Positions 17,104-26,386 are shown, numbered from the stretch's first letter. The stretch: 64,000 bases of DNA from Terriglobia bacterium (GCA_020072655.1 JAIQGH010000030.1:31833-95832), one strand, 5' to 3'. Notes: generated by a model not told the origin, from the sequence alone. Made by a program: numbers and translations.

Positions 17104-17586
17104 CCCCTTGCCTCCCCTCATCCTGCGGCATTGTCAGGAATGACGATCACTATCAGCTGCTGCCAGAGCCATCCGAGGCACGAGATGAATCAGACATCTT
17201 GACCCGTGCCCCAGGACACTTCCTCAGGCCGCGAAGAAAGCACGCTGCGGGCCATCACGAGTGCCCGAAGCCTCTGCAGCCGCCAAAATGTCCTTCCAGA
17301 AATTGCGTCCGCTGGCGAGAGGGTTCAGACTTGCCGTCTGGGCATTTTTGTACCTGTCCCTGCCCGAATATGTTGAACACTGCGACACAGTTCTCTCCGC
17401 CTTGCTGATTTCTGCGACGGCTGGGTTCCAAGCTGCTGTATGGTTGAATAGGCGGGCCGGTCTGGTCAAGGCCCAACTGAGCGGCAGGTCGGGTTTTCGC
17501 GCTGCGCTAAAAGACTCCCACCGACTCAGCCAAGCCGGAGTGGCCGATTTAGTGGCGGGCTCGAGGCACCCCATCTGAGGCTGACC
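17104..17586. other. Gap without recognised gene, upstream of the redox operon
   Basis: This stretch must hold the promoter of the minus-strand hdrC...hyaD operon and the end of the convergent or adjacent block, but no clear -35/-10 pair was found. Open frames on both strands (for example 17261-17578 +) show no family resemblance, signal peptide or credible RBS. Nothing else was recognised. Confidence 0.4.
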
Positions 17587-18603
17587 CTACTTCCCACTAA
17601 CGTAGCGGCTATAGGCCTCGGCGACCTTTGCTTCGGTAGTGTCGCCCTCGTGTATCAGGACGCGGTACCGGAAAGTCAGCGATCCACCCGGTGGGATGGT
17701 GAGACTGCCATCGCGCTTGGGGTCGTTGTAGAAATCGCGCTCGCCAAAAGGATTCACCGCGAACAGCCCGTAGCCTCGCGCGTGCCAGTAGGTAGGATGC
17801 TTGGGGTTCGAGGGGTTATCGAAAATGGCGAGGCCAAGTTTCTTGCCCTCGACGGTGCCGGAGTAATCAACCCAGTTGGCGCGCTTCCCCCAGATTTCTT
17901 TCTCGCCCACACGCCCCGCCGAGTCGGTCATCTTCATCCCGGAAGATTCCTCCAGCGCTTTGACGACGCGGATGGCGAAGGTTCCTTCCTTCGTGTCGCC
18001 CATCTTCACTGGCGTGCCAAGCGCACGAAGGATGAACTCGCAGTCGATCGTACGCGTCGCGGCGTCGCCCCGAAAGGTGTAAGCTTGAGTTTCCTCAGCG
18101 ATGACCTTGCCGTCCGGGCCGGCCAGGTTGAAGTCCGCGCGCAATGATCCCGCATCTCGACCGCTCTTGACTTCTTCCAGTTTTGTGAAGACCGTGCGCC
18201 CGTGCGGCAGATGCTCTGACGCCTGATACGTCCGCGATCCAACCTGCACCGGCGCATTTTCCTCAAACTCCGCTTCCGTCCAGAAGTCGATTCCGTTCAC
18301 ATCCCCGTGGGCGAAGTACATGCCGCGGTGGTGAGGATGGTCGGTGCTTTCGCCGGGAATGTCTTTGCGCATGGGGAAGCCCCGCGTGACCACAATCCCC
18401 TCCGCGCTGCGCAGGGGATGCAGGTAGGGCTTCGGAACCTTCGGATCAAAATAGAAGGTCGTGAAAGGCTTCCCCCCGATCAGAACATCAATCTGGTGAT
18501 CGCTGCGCTTCAAGTCCACGGACTCACCGGCACAAATCGACGAGCTCAAGACAAGAAGCACGGGGAAAACAAGGGTTGATGCAGCAAGCGTGGTTCGAGC
18601 CAT
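17587..18603 (-). CDS. DUF6807 (PmoA-like) secreted protein
   Basis: Exported protein of the DUF6807 family, often labelled 'PmoA' without evidence for a methane-related role. Signal peptide: MARTTLAASTLVFPVLLVLSSSICAG. The mature protein shows family landmarks: FDPKVPKPYLHPL, the STDHPHHRGMYF His-rich motif, DFWTE, and NPKHPTYWHARGYGLFAVNPFG near the C-terminus. Such proteins usually sit in saccharide-utilisation neighbourhoods of soil Bacteroidota, Planctomycetota and Acidobacteriota. Here a GH2 enzyme is 77 bp upstream on the same strand, so a role in carbohydrate processing is likely. The reaction is not known. Confidence 0.85.
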   Translation of the reverse strand: MARTTLAASTLVFPVLLVLSSSICAGESVDLKRSDHQIDVLIGGKPFTTFYFDPKVPKPYLHPLRSAEGIVVTRGFPMRKDIPGESTDHPHHRGMYFAHGDVNGIDFWTEAEFEENAPVQVGSRTYQASEHLPHGRTVFTKLEEVKSGRDAGSLRADFNLAGPDGKVIAEETQAYTFRGDAATRTIDCEFILRALGTPVKMGDTKEGTFAIRVVKALEESSGMKMTDSAGRVGEKEIWGKRANWVDYSGTVEGKKLGLAIFDNPSNPKHPTYWHARGYGLFAVNPFGERDFYNDPKRDGSLTIPPGGSLTFRYRVLIHEGDTTEAKVAEAYSRYVSGK

Positions 18604-18680
18604 GAATCATTCACCTTGTGTGGGATTGACATCGCCTCGAAATGCTATCACGCTCGAATGACCAGCACGATGTCCGGGCC

Positions 18681-20798
18681 TCAGGGCTTCCACCAAACCG
18701 TCGCCGCCGAAATGCCCGTCGGCCGGAGCAAGTCCACCCGGATGCGCCTGGGAGCTTTCTCCTCGAACGCCACCTCCTGGATCACGCCCTCGCCTGGCGC
18801 CATTTTCGGCAACGGAACAAAATACTGCTCCACCGGCAGATCGCCATAGCCATAAACAATCGCGCGCAGGCTGTAGCCCTCCACAGTGTAGGCGGGCAAG
18901 GTCTGCTGAACCAACAGGGAAGTCGTGATCCACCGACCGTCGATCGAAACCCGGAATTCCGAAAAGGGGCTGACCTCCTCACGCAGCGCATCGAACGAGG
19001 GTTTCCGGTTTCCCAGGAGGTCCACGACTCCGTGCACGCGTTGTTGCAGCGCGTTCGCGCCTTTGTCGCCGAGGTGGGTCCGGTAGTCGTTGTAATCGAA
19101 GAAGATCGCACCGGCGACGCGGTCGAAGTCGCGGAAGACCTTGGTGTGCTCGCGCAAGATCTCGATCCGCCGCGCGTCGCCTCCTGTGCGGTCCGGCGTA
19201 CACTCACAGTAGCCAAATTCGGAAATCACGATCGGCTTGGAAGGAAAAGCCTGCTGAATCGCCTGAAGGTTCCCCCGCACGGAGTCGGCATCACCCTTCC
19301 GCCAGCTCCCGTAATACTCGTTCCAGGAGATGAAATCCAGCTCGCCGGCGACATCGCGTTCGGGGGCGTCGTATAGCGAGTGCGAGGCGTAAGTCAGCGG
19401 CCGGGTCGGGTCGAGTTTTCGCGCCTCCTCCGCCATGCGCCGGATGAACTTTTGCGCTACAGGGTTCTGGCCGTTGACCTCGTTGCATAAGCCCCAGGCA
19501 ACGACGCTGGGATGATTGCGGTCGCGCTCGATCATCTCGCGCAACTGTTCGAGCCCGTTCTGCATGATTTCCGGTGAAGGCTCCTCTTTCATCCCTTGGA
19601 ACGTGCCCGGCCCCCAGGCGGGAACTTCCTCCTGAAACAGAATCCCGTGCCGGTCGCAGAAATCGAGCACCCGCTTGTCCTGCGGCCAGTGGGCGCGCGT
19701 GAACACACAGTCGAGTTCCTTCAGATCGTTATGGTCATGCTCGATCCAGGAGGATGGCTCAGCCATGCCATAGTCCGGGTTGCTGCCCGCCATGCGCTCG
19801 ACGCCCATCAATCGCACGCGCTCGCCGTTCAGGTGGAACCCGCCGTCTCTAACTTCAAACTTGCGGACGCCGAAGGTCTCTGTGGAACTATGAATCGGCT
19901 TGCCGCCTTGTTCGATATCGACAACTAGCTGATAGAGCGTCGGCCGGTCGAAGTGCCAGAGCTGCAAATCGAGAGGCGGCGAGGTGAGAAGAATGGTCTC
20001 CGTCGCGCCGGGCTTCAGGGTCATGGTTGAAGGTCCGGAGAATGCCGCAACCGGCCGACCGGAGTCGTCTTCCAGCACGCGGCAGCTAACTCGAAGCGCG
20101 GCGGCGTCCTGCCTTGCGTTGCGGAGCGTGACGTTGGTCCTCACCTCGGTCCGCTTGGTTTCGAGGTTGGGTTGCGCGTCGATCCCGATGCGTTCAATGA
20201 AGATCCGCGGTGTGACCAGCAGGTTGACAGGCCGGACGATCCCACCATCGAGTGTCCAGTCGAAGGATTTGCCTCGCGGAAGCATATCCTCGTAGAAAGA
20301 ATTATCGACTCTGACGACGAGCGTGTTATCACGGCCCGCACGCAGCGCCGGCGTAGCATCGAGTGTGAACGCCGTGTAGCCCTTGCGAAGGTGCTCGCCG
20401 AGGCGCGCGCCATTCAGCCAGACGTTGACGCTGTGGGAGACGGCTTCGAACTCCACGCGGACGAATCGCGCGGCCCAGTCCTCGGGCGCTTTGAAGGTGC
20501 GTCGGTACCAAGCGTTTCCTTGGTAGGCGCTCCACTCCTCAGAAGTTTGCCAGGTGTGCGGAACGGTGACGGCTGTCCATCCATCGGCGCCGGCAGCAAC
20601 GCGATGCCAGCCTTGCGACTCCCCCGCGCTATTTCGGTCAATCCGAAACATCCAGGGGCCGTTCAATGGGACAAGGCCACACGGCTCAAGCAGGTTCTGC
20701 GCCGGGTCCGGAGTGGAACCGACACGCGGTGCAGCCGCTAGCGCTGCGCCGAATGCAGCCAGATTCTGCAACAGTCTGCGGCGGGGGAATTCTCCCAT
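18681..20798 (-). CDS. Glycoside hydrolase family 2 (beta-galactosidase/glucuronidase-like), exported
   Basis: Retaining exo-glycosidase. N-terminus FPRRRLLQNLAAFG looks like a Tat signal (RRRLLQ). Then sugar-binding jelly-roll (about 45-195), Ig-like domain (about 200-310) and TIM barrel (about 312-610). The acid/base is in GLCNEVNG (E440) and the nucleophile in VISEFGY (E527), as in GH2. A C-terminal beta domain follows. Length 705 aa. Substrate is undetermined. It forms a minus-strand block with the DUF6807 gene and the alcohol dehydrogenase (20 bp gap to the latter). Confidence 0.9.
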   Translation of the reverse strand: MGEFPRRRLLQNLAAFGAALAAAPRVGSTPDPAQNLLEPCGLVPLNGPWMFRIDRNSAGESQGWHRVAAGADGWTAVTVPHTWQTSEEWSAYQGNAWYRRTFKAPEDWAARFVRVEFEAVSHSVNVWLNGARLGEHLRKGYTAFTLDATPALRAGRDNTLVVRVDNSFYEDMLPRGKSFDWTLDGGIVRPVNLLVTPRIFIERIGIDAQPNLETKRTEVRTNVTLRNARQDAAALRVSCRVLEDDSGRPVAAFSGPSTMTLKPGATETILLTSPPLDLQLWHFDRPTLYQLVVDIEQGGKPIHSSTETFGVRKFEVRDGGFHLNGERVRLMGVERMAGSNPDYGMAEPSSWIEHDHNDLKELDCVFTRAHWPQDKRVLDFCDRHGILFQEEVPAWGPGTFQGMKEEPSPEIMQNGLEQLREMIERDRNHPSVVAWGLCNEVNGQNPVAQKFIRRMAEEARKLDPTRPLTYASHSLYDAPERDVAGELDFISWNEYYGSWRKGDADSVRGNLQAIQQAFPSKPIVISEFGYCECTPDRTGGDARRIEILREHTKVFRDFDRVAGAIFFDYNDYRTHLGDKGANALQQRVHGVVDLLGNRKPSFDALREEVSPFSEFRVSIDGRWITTSLLVQQTLPAYTVEGYSLRAIVYGYGDLPVEQYFVPLPKMAPGEGVIQEVAFEEKAPRRIRVDLLRPTGISAATVWWKP

Positions 20799-20818
20799 GG
20801 CGATTCTCGCAACGAAGG

Positions 20819-21877
20819 CTAGAGCGCAACCTGGAGGACACCGGCACCGCGGATCCGGCTGTGTTTGAGGGCCTGGAGAGCGCGATTGGCATCTTCCAAG
20901 GCAAAGGTCTCAACTTCGGTCCGGATCGGGATGGCGGCGGCGAGGCGCAGGAAGTCTCGGGCATCCTCCCGCGTGGCGTTGGCGACGCTGCGCAAGATGC
21001 GCTCGTGGTAGAGCAGGCGGTCGTAGTCGATGGCGGGAATCGGGCTCATGGTGATGTCGGCAAGAGAGACCGTTCCACCCTTGCGAAGCACGCGCAACGC
21101 GTCGAGGACCAGTGAGCCCACAGGCGCAAAGATCACCGCCGCGTCCAGTTTCTCGGGCGGCGTCTCCTCTGCCCCGCCAACCCACGCGGCGCCCATCTCG
21201 CGAGCCAATTGCCGGTGGCGCTCGGCGCGGGTGAATACGTAGACCTCGCAGCCGAGATGCCGAGCCGCCTGCAGGATGATGTGCGCTGAGGCCCCGAAAC
21301 CGTAAAGACCGACGCGCTCGCCCGGCTGCGTGTTGCTCAAGCGGAACGACCGGTAGCCGACGACCCCTGCACAGAGAAGGGGCGCTGCCTGGAAATCTGG
21401 GAAGGTGGGCGGGAGCTTATACGCAAACGACTCGGGGGCGACCGCAAACTCAGCGTAGCCCCCGTCCACATCCCAGCCCGTGAAGCGGGCAAGGTCGCAG
21501 AGGTTCTCCAACCCTTTTCGGCAGTAGGCGCACTTGCCGCAGGTCGAATACACCCAGGCCACACCGACACGGTCGCCTTCGCGGAGGCTTCTCGCGCCGT
21601 TTCCCAGAGCCTCCACGACACCCACAATTTGGTGACCGGGAATGACCGGCGATTTCCTGAGCTTCAGATCGCCTTCCGCGGCGTGTAGGTCCGTGCGGCA
21701 GAGCCCGCACGCACGCACGCGAATGCGGATCTCCCCAGCGCCTGGAAAGGGCGTCGGCACATCGCGCAATTCGAGGGGATTCTCTTCCGCCGGCCGGGGA
21801 TGTTCGAGCACCATCGCGCGCACGGACTCTACTTTAATGGACCGCTCGGCAACTGACAAGCGCCGTCCCTGTCTCAT
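20819..21877 (-). CDS. Zinc-dependent alcohol dehydrogenase (MDR family, AdhA-like)
   Basis: NAD(P)-dependent oxidoreductase. Catalytic-zinc ligands are in ACGLCRTDLHAAEG and PGHQIVGVV; the structural zinc is held by four Cys in CGKCAYCRKGLENLC. The Rossmann region has VGLYGFGASAHI, a variant of the GxGxxG loop. The C-terminal part ends normally (NRALQALKHSRIRGAGVLQV). Start: ATG 21877 is taken because GGAG lies 10 nt before; ATG 21814 (MVLEHPRP) is possible and nearer to the usual family N-terminus. It is read with GH2 and DUF6807, perhaps oxidising a sugar-derived alcohol. Confidence 0.85.
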   Translation of the reverse strand: MRQGRRLSVAERSIKVESVRAMVLEHPRPAEENPLELRDVPTPFPGAGEIRIRVRACGLCRTDLHAAEGDLKLRKSPVIPGHQIVGVVEALGNGARSLREGDRVGVAWVYSTCGKCAYCRKGLENLCDLARFTGWDVDGGYAEFAVAPESFAYKLPPTFPDFQAAPLLCAGVVGYRSFRLSNTQPGERVGLYGFGASAHIILQAARHLGCEVYVFTRAERHRQLAREMGAAWVGGAEETPPEKLDAAVIFAPVGSLVLDALRVLRKGGTVSLADITMSPIPAIDYDRLLYHERILRSVANATREDARDFLRLAAAIPIRTEVETFALEDANRALQALKHSRIRGAGVLQVAL

Positions 21878-22127
21878 TGTGACGTAGCTCCGGCCTTTGC
21901 GCCGGCATTTTGAAGAGCTTGGCGGGCTGCCCCTCGACATGCTCGGGGCGGTGAGCAACGCCGACCGAAGCCCGGCGCTACAGACGCGAGTTGCTGGGGA
22001 GCCCGCAATACTTCCAGGAGCGGCGGTAGGGAACGGAAACGGCTGGTACTGGTGGAAGCCCGCGAGCACAACGATCGGACGGCGACATGGCAGAAGAGGC
22101 GAGGGACAAGGGGTCTGTTTTTTTCTC

Positions 22128-22156
22128 TTGGCAGAGATATAGTGTACTAGTACACT
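22128..22156 (+). promoter_or_regulatory. Promoter with embedded 16-bp operator for gntR-SPFH operon
   Basis: -35 TTGGCA at 22128-22133, 17-bp spacer, -10 TACACT at 22151-22156. A perfect palindrome AGTGTACTAGTACACT (22141-22156) covers the spacer end and the whole -10, so a bound dimer would block RNA polymerase. Transcription should begin about 22163, only a few bases before the ATG at 22167, giving a nearly leaderless mRNA. The obvious ligand-free binder is the GntR-family protein encoded directly downstream. Confidence 0.75.
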
Positions 22157-22166
22157 GTCACTTTAT

Positions 22167-22586
22167 ATGAGCGAATCGACCCCAGTTTTTCGGCTGCCGT
22201 TCCAGTTCCGGCTGGATCTCCAAAGCGGCGTTCCGGTGTACCGCCAGCTCATCGATCAAGTGCAGGCCGGGATTGCCACGGGCGTGTTGCAGCCCGGCCA
22301 CCAGCTCCCCACTGTCCGCCAGGTCGCCGTCGACCTGGCAATCAATCCCAATACCGTGCTGCGTGCCTACCGGGAACTGGAGATTCGGGGTGTGCTGGAA
22401 ACGCAGCAAGGCACGGGCACCTTTATTTCGCATCGCGAGGTCCGACCGGACCACGCGGAGCGCCAGCGGCAACTGGAACAACTGGTGAATGAGTTTGAGG
22501 CCCGCGCCGGAGCCGCCGGCTTCACCATTCAGGACGTCGCGGAAGTGTTGCTTGACCGCCACCCCGACTTGGGTAGGAGGAAATGA
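22167..22586 (+). CDS. GntR-family regulator, YtrA type
   Basis: Short repressor-type regulator (139 aa). Residues about 15-85 form the GntR winged helix: GVPVYRQLIDQVQAGIATG, LPTVRQVAVDLAINPNTVLRAYRELE, then the wing GVLETQQGTGTFIS. Only a short helical C-terminal tail follows, with no effector domain, as in the YtrA subfamily, which commonly controls adjacent transporter or membrane genes and itself. It is coupled to the SPFH gene by an ATGA overlap at 22583-22586. The palindrome over its promoter suggests autoregulation. No Shine-Dalgarno sequence precedes the start, consistent with leaderless translation. Confidence 0.9.
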   Translation: MSESTPVFRLPFQFRLDLQSGVPVYRQLIDQVQAGIATGVLQPGHQLPTVRQVAVDLAINPNTVLRAYRELEIRGVLETQQGTGTFISHREVRPDHAERQRQLEQLVNEFEARAGAAGFTIQDVAEVLLDRHPDLGRRK

Positions 22587-23455
22587 CCATGTACCAGAGA
22601 CTGCAGCAGCAGGTCAGTAGTGTGGGCGTCACGGTCTTCGTGGTGTGCGTGATCGCGGGCGGGGTTGGAACCCGGCTCTTGGGGCATCCTGCGCCCGCCG
22701 TCGTGGGGGCGCTCGTGGGCCTCTACTTCATGTTCGCGATCAAGGTGGTCCGCCAATGGGAGAAGGTGGCGTTGCTGCGCTTCGGTCGCTACGTCGGCCT
22801 GCGGGGCCCTGGGATGTTCACGATTATTCCCATCGTGGACAGCCTAAGCCGCTACGTGGACCAGCGCGTGCGGGTCACTAAGGTCACGGCCGAATCGGCC
22901 CTGACGCGCGACACGGTGCCGGTGAACGTCGATGCCATCGTCTTCTGGGTAGTATGGAACGCCGAAAAGTCGATTCTGGAAGTGGAGAGCTTCACCGACG
23001 CCATCATCATGAGCGCCCAGACTGCCTTGCGCGAATCCATTGTGCGTCACGAACTGGCGCAGATGATCACCGCGCGCGAGACGCTCGGCCACGAACTGCA
23101 GCGCATCCTGGACGAGAAGACCAATCCCTGGGGCATCACCGTGCAGTCGGTGGAGATCCGCGACGTCCGCATTCCCCAGGCGCTCGAAGACGCCATGTCG
23201 CGGCAAGCCCAGGCCGAGCGCGAGCGCCAGGCCCGCATCATCTTGGGGCAGGCCGAAACCGAGATCGCGTCCAAATTCGAGCAGGCCGCTCAAGTCTACG
23301 CCGACAAGCCTGTGGCCTTGCACCTACGCGCCATGAACATGCTGTACGAGGCGCTCAAGGAACGCGGCTCGATGGTGGTGGTTCCCTCCTCAGCAATTGA
23401 AACCATGGGCCTCGGCGGGTTGCTGGGCACGACCGCCCTGGCCAAAGAGCAATGA
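22583..23455 (+). CDS. SPFH/stomatin-like (slipin) membrane protein
   Basis: Membrane-anchored band-7 protein that forms large oligomers and organises membrane microdomains. N-terminal hydrophobic hairpin region (VTVFVVCVIAGGVGTRLLG; VVGALVGLYFMFAIKVV), then the SPFH domain (about 45-200: EKVALLRFGRYVGLRGPGMFTIIP; NVDAIVFWVV; ALRESIVRHELAQM) and a coiled-coil arm rich in QAERERQARI. Bacterial slipins commonly pair with NfeD; no nfeD is seen here. Instead an ExbD-like exported protein follows. Good RBS (AGGAGG) within the end of gntR. Confidence 0.92.
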   Translation: MTMYQRLQQQVSSVGVTVFVVCVIAGGVGTRLLGHPAPAVVGALVGLYFMFAIKVVRQWEKVALLRFGRYVGLRGPGMFTIIPIVDSLSRYVDQRVRVTKVTAESALTRDTVPVNVDAIVFWVVWNAEKSILEVESFTDAIIMSAQTALRESIVRHELAQMITARETLGHELQRILDEKTNPWGITVQSVEIRDVRIPQALEDAMSRQAQAERERQARIILGQAETEIASKFEQAAQVYADKPVALHLRAMNMLYEALKERGSMVVVPSSAIETMGLGGLLGTTALAKEQ

Positions 23456-23532
23456 GTATCAGCCCGGAGGTGGAAATAGCCATGGGAAAACATCTCAGTT
23501 TCGCAACCATGGCCGCGAAAGGAGAAAAAGGT

Positions 23533-24264
23533 ATGAGTTGGCCTGCAAGATATCCTCAGGGAAAACCGTGGCGCCCGGTCGGGAGCGTCACGTTCGTGGC
23601 CTTTGTAACCATGCTGTTTGCTCCCCTTAGGTGCACCGCCCAGGCGCTGAAAAAGGGAATCAGCGTAGAGTTAGCGGTCACCAGTAATGCGGTAGCAATG
23701 CCCGATGCGGACAAAGAAGACTCCTTGATCGTGGCTGTTACCCACAAGGGCAGCGTGTACTTCGGAATCGATCCGATCACTCCCGCTGCCTTGGCGGAAA
23801 AGGTCAAGGGTGGCCTGTCCACCCGCACAGAGAAGAAGCTTTACATAAAAGCAGACGCTCGTACTCCGTATGCCAACGTGATGAAGGTTCTAGACGCCGT
23901 GCGTAAGGCAGGCGTCACAGCGCCAATCCTGCTGACCGCCCAACGTGAGACGCCGGAACCCGGGAAACTAGTGCCCCCGAAAGGTTTGGAAGTGCTGGTT
24001 GGGCCGTCGTCGCCTTCTGGCGCAGAATCAACCGTCGTGCAACTGCTCAACTCGGGGGAGCGATGGCCCGTACTGAAGATCAGCAACGAGGACATTCCCT
24101 GGGCTAGTCTCGAAAGCAGGCTAAGGCAGCGCTTCACGAGCCGAAGTGAGAAAGTGGTTCTCGTGAAAGCAGACGGGCTGTTGCCATTTGCGCGTGTGGT
24201 GCACGTGATCGACGTGTGCCGTTCGACGGGAGCTCAAGTCTTTCTGGTCACGCCAGCAACGTAA
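23533..24264 (+). CDS. Exported protein with two tandem ExbD/TolR-like domains
   Basis: Signal peptide in place of the usual ExbD membrane anchor: basic n-region, core VTFVAFVTMLFAPL, cleavage near TAQA. Two related periplasmic ExbD-type folds follow. The first has SLIVAVTHKGSVYFGID and KLYIKADARTPYANVMKVLDAVRKAG; the second, starting near GLEVLVG, has WPVLKISNEDIPW and VVLVKADGLLPFARVVHVIDVCRSTG. The matched blocks (KADxxxPxxxVxxVxDxxR) argue for internal duplication. Start at 23533 has AAAGGAGAAAAAGG upstream and gives a normal signal peptide; 23452 and 23482 are alternatives (the latter also with GGAGG). No ExbB is nearby. Confidence 0.65.
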   Translation: MSWPARYPQGKPWRPVGSVTFVAFVTMLFAPLRCTAQALKKGISVELAVTSNAVAMPDADKEDSLIVAVTHKGSVYFGIDPITPAALAEKVKGGLSTRTEKKLYIKADARTPYANVMKVLDAVRKAGVTAPILLTAQRETPEPGKLVPPKGLEVLVGPSSPSGAESTVVQLLNSGERWPVLKISNEDIPWASLESRLRQRFTSRSEKVVLVKADGLLPFARVVHVIDVCRSTGAQVFLVTPAT

Positions 24265-24573
24265 TGCGGACGCCGCACTTGCGTCCGCGGCTTGTCCCCT
24301 CTGGAAGGCCTTTTCTCGATTATCTTGGAAGCAAGTCGCGGTCAGCGGTTAGCAGGTAGGGTTAGCGCAGCGGCAGTAAGACGGGAGATTATTCCAACGG
24401 GAAACGTGCATGTAGCCGCCCATGCGCCAATGACCCACCAGTCTCGCCGCCTTCTTCACCGGGCTCGATCAACTCCCCGATAGTCGTGACTTTTCTCACG
24501 GATGCCCGCGGCCCCTGCCCGCAGGTTTGCAGCGCCGCGTCCAACAGGGTAGACTGTCCCTCTGGAGGTCAAA
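24265..24573. other. Gap with no recognised gene
   Basis: Between the ExbD-like gene and the pirin remnant. No convincing ORF, hairpin with T-run or promoter was recognised; only the RBS of the pirin gene (GGAGGTC, ending four bases before its ATG) is clear. Confidence 0.35.
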
Positions 24574-25307
24574 ATGTCACTTCGACCCATCAAGCGGCTC
24601 ATCAAAGCAAAGCCCACGCTCGAAGGCGCGGGCGTGCACCTGCGCCGGGCGTTTGGCTTCGGCAGCACGTCCGACTTCGATCCGTTCCTCCTCCTGGACG
24701 ACTTCCGTAACGAGCGGCCGGAGGATTATCTGGCAGGTTTCCCCTCCAGTTGTGGGGGAACCTTCCGTCATCGCTCAAGATGACCTCACCTCGTTACCAG
24801 GAGGTGAAGGCGGCTGAAATCCCCGCCATCACAGATGACGATGGGACGCAGGTTCGCGTCGTTTGCGGAGACTTCTGGGGGAAGAGCGGCCCTGTGGATG
24901 GGGTCGCCGCCGATCCGATCTACATCGATGTGTCCGTCCCGCCAGGCAGGAGGAAGACCCTCCCGGTCGAGACCACTCGCAATGCTTTCGCGTACGTGTT
25001 TGCCGGGGCGGGAAAGTTCTGCAACGCGTCTGGCCCCCTTGCAGTGCCAACGGAACCGGTCGGATGGGCCGACACAAAGCCTCCCACGGAGGCGGATAAC
25101 CGCTCCCTCGTCCTCTTTGACCGCGGCGACGAGCTCACCGTGCAGGCCGGGGACGAAGGGATCCGTTTCCTCCTAGTCTCGGGAAAGCCGCTCCAGGAGC
25201 CGGTGGCGTGGTACGGCCCCATCGTAATGAACACGCAGGAGGAACTTCGGCAGGCGTTCCAGGAACTCGAACGCGGGACGTTCCTGAAGCATCAGACACC
25301 GAGGTAG
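24574..25307 (+). pseudogene. Pirin-family protein with internal deletion and frameshift
   Basis: The 5' frame (24574 to about 24745) encodes a normal pirin start (VHLRRAFGF, DPFLLLDDF, PEDYLAGFP). The next residues should be the metal-binding HPHRG motif, but they are absent. The sequence instead jumps to LQLWGNLPSSLKM in another frame and continues as the normal second half to 25307 (SPRYQEVKAAEIP, YGPIVMNTQEEL). About 70 codons are missing, including all expected iron ligands of the first cupin barrel. The join lies within about 24738-24746. The product cannot be a working pirin. Either a real deletion or an assembly join error. Confidence 0.85.
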
Positions 25308-25450
25308 GAGAAAGCCCGCGGGAAGGGCCCAAAGCCTCCGGGAGGGCAGTCACGTTTCGCCTGCCTCTCATCAGCTAGGTGGGGGCTCTGACTAACATCG
25401 CAACGTTGAACTGGCTCTTCAGCGGCACGACGTCGTGCCCATCGTTAATT

Positions 25451-26386
25451 ATGGACAAGCCTTCGTTTGACCCCGGCTTCACGGAAAAATACCGCGGCGA
25501 CTTACATCGAATCATCAACCCCAACGGGGAATTCAATGTTCGTCGGCGCGGTGCCACCTGGCGGGACGTCCACCCCTATCTCTTCATGATCAACACCTCG
25601 TGGCCCGTTTTTGTGGGCTTGATTTTCGCTGCGTATGTGATTGCCAACCTGGTGTTTGCCTTCGTTTACCTGGGGATCGGTATCGAACACCTGCGCGGCG
25701 CTGAGGACGGCGCGGCGTTCGCCCGCTTTCAGAGCGCCTTCTTCTTCAGCGCTCAGACGTTTACCACCCTGGGATACGGTCGGATCTCTCCTGACGGCCT
25801 TCTGGCCAATCTGGTGGCGGCTTCACAAGCCCTCCTCGGACTGATGGCGTTTGCCATTGTCACCGGTCTGGTCTTCGGACGATTCTCCCGGCCCGCGGCG
25901 CGGCTCGCCTTCAGCCGGCAGATGGTCGTGGCGCCCTATCAGACCGGCAACAGCCTGCAATTCCGCGTCGCGAATCGGCGCAGCAACAACTTAATGGAGA
26001 TTGAAGCGCGGGTGCTCCTGATGACCGTGGAACCCTCGGACCGCGGGCTGGTGCGCAAGTACAAGCCCCTTACGCTCGAACGCGCCTCTGTCCTGTTCCT
26101 GCCGCTCACCTGGACGATCGTTCACCCTATCGAGGAGGCCAGCCCGCTCTGGGGCCAGACAGCCGAAGACCTCGCCCGGCAGCAGGCCGAGTTTCTGATT
26201 CTGATAAAGGCTTTCGACGATACATTCTTCCAGACCGTCCACGTCCGCCATTCCTATCGTCACGAACAAGTAATCTGGGGAGCCCGCTTCGTCCCCGCTT
26301 TTGAGGCGGACGCAGGGGGCGAAATGGTGCTCGACCTCAAGCGGCTCAGTGAGACCACTCCCGCCCAGAACCTGGGCGCTCCGTGA
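25451..26386 (+). CDS. Inward-rectifier-type potassium channel (KirBac)
   Basis: K+ channel with the Kir layout. Slide helix (RRRGATWRDVHPYLFM), outer helix (WPVFVGLIFAAYVIANLVFAFVYL), pore helix and selectivity filter (SAQTFTTLGYGRISPDG), inner helix (LLGLMAFAIVTGLVFGRFSRP). The cytoplasmic immunoglobulin-like domain follows (MVVAPYQTGNSLQFRVANRRSNNLMEIEARVLL, then TWTIVHPIEEASPLWG). Length fits KirBac (about 310 aa). Start: ATG 25451 (MDKPSFDPG) is chosen over a GTG at 25379 whose extra residues are unlike the family; neither has a strong RBS. Single gene. Confidence 0.92.
   Translation: MDKPSFDPGFTEKYRGDLHRIINPNGEFNVRRRGATWRDVHPYLFMINTSWPVFVGLIFAAYVIANLVFAFVYLGIGIEHLRGAEDGAAFARFQSAFFFSAQTFTTLGYGRISPDGLLANLVAASQALLGLMAFAIVTGLVFGRFSRPAARLAFSRQMVVAPYQTGNSLQFRVANRRSNNLMEIEARVLLMTVEPSDRGLVRKYKPLTLERASVLFLPLTWTIVHPIEEASPLWGQTAEDLARQQAEFLILIKAFDDTFFQTVHVRHSYRHEQVIWGARFVPAFEADAGGEMVLDLKRLSETTPAQNLGAP

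Noticed and set aside
17261..17578. 105-codon ORF in the gap after hdrC
   Set aside because: No RBS, no family likeness, and competing frames of the same length on both strands.
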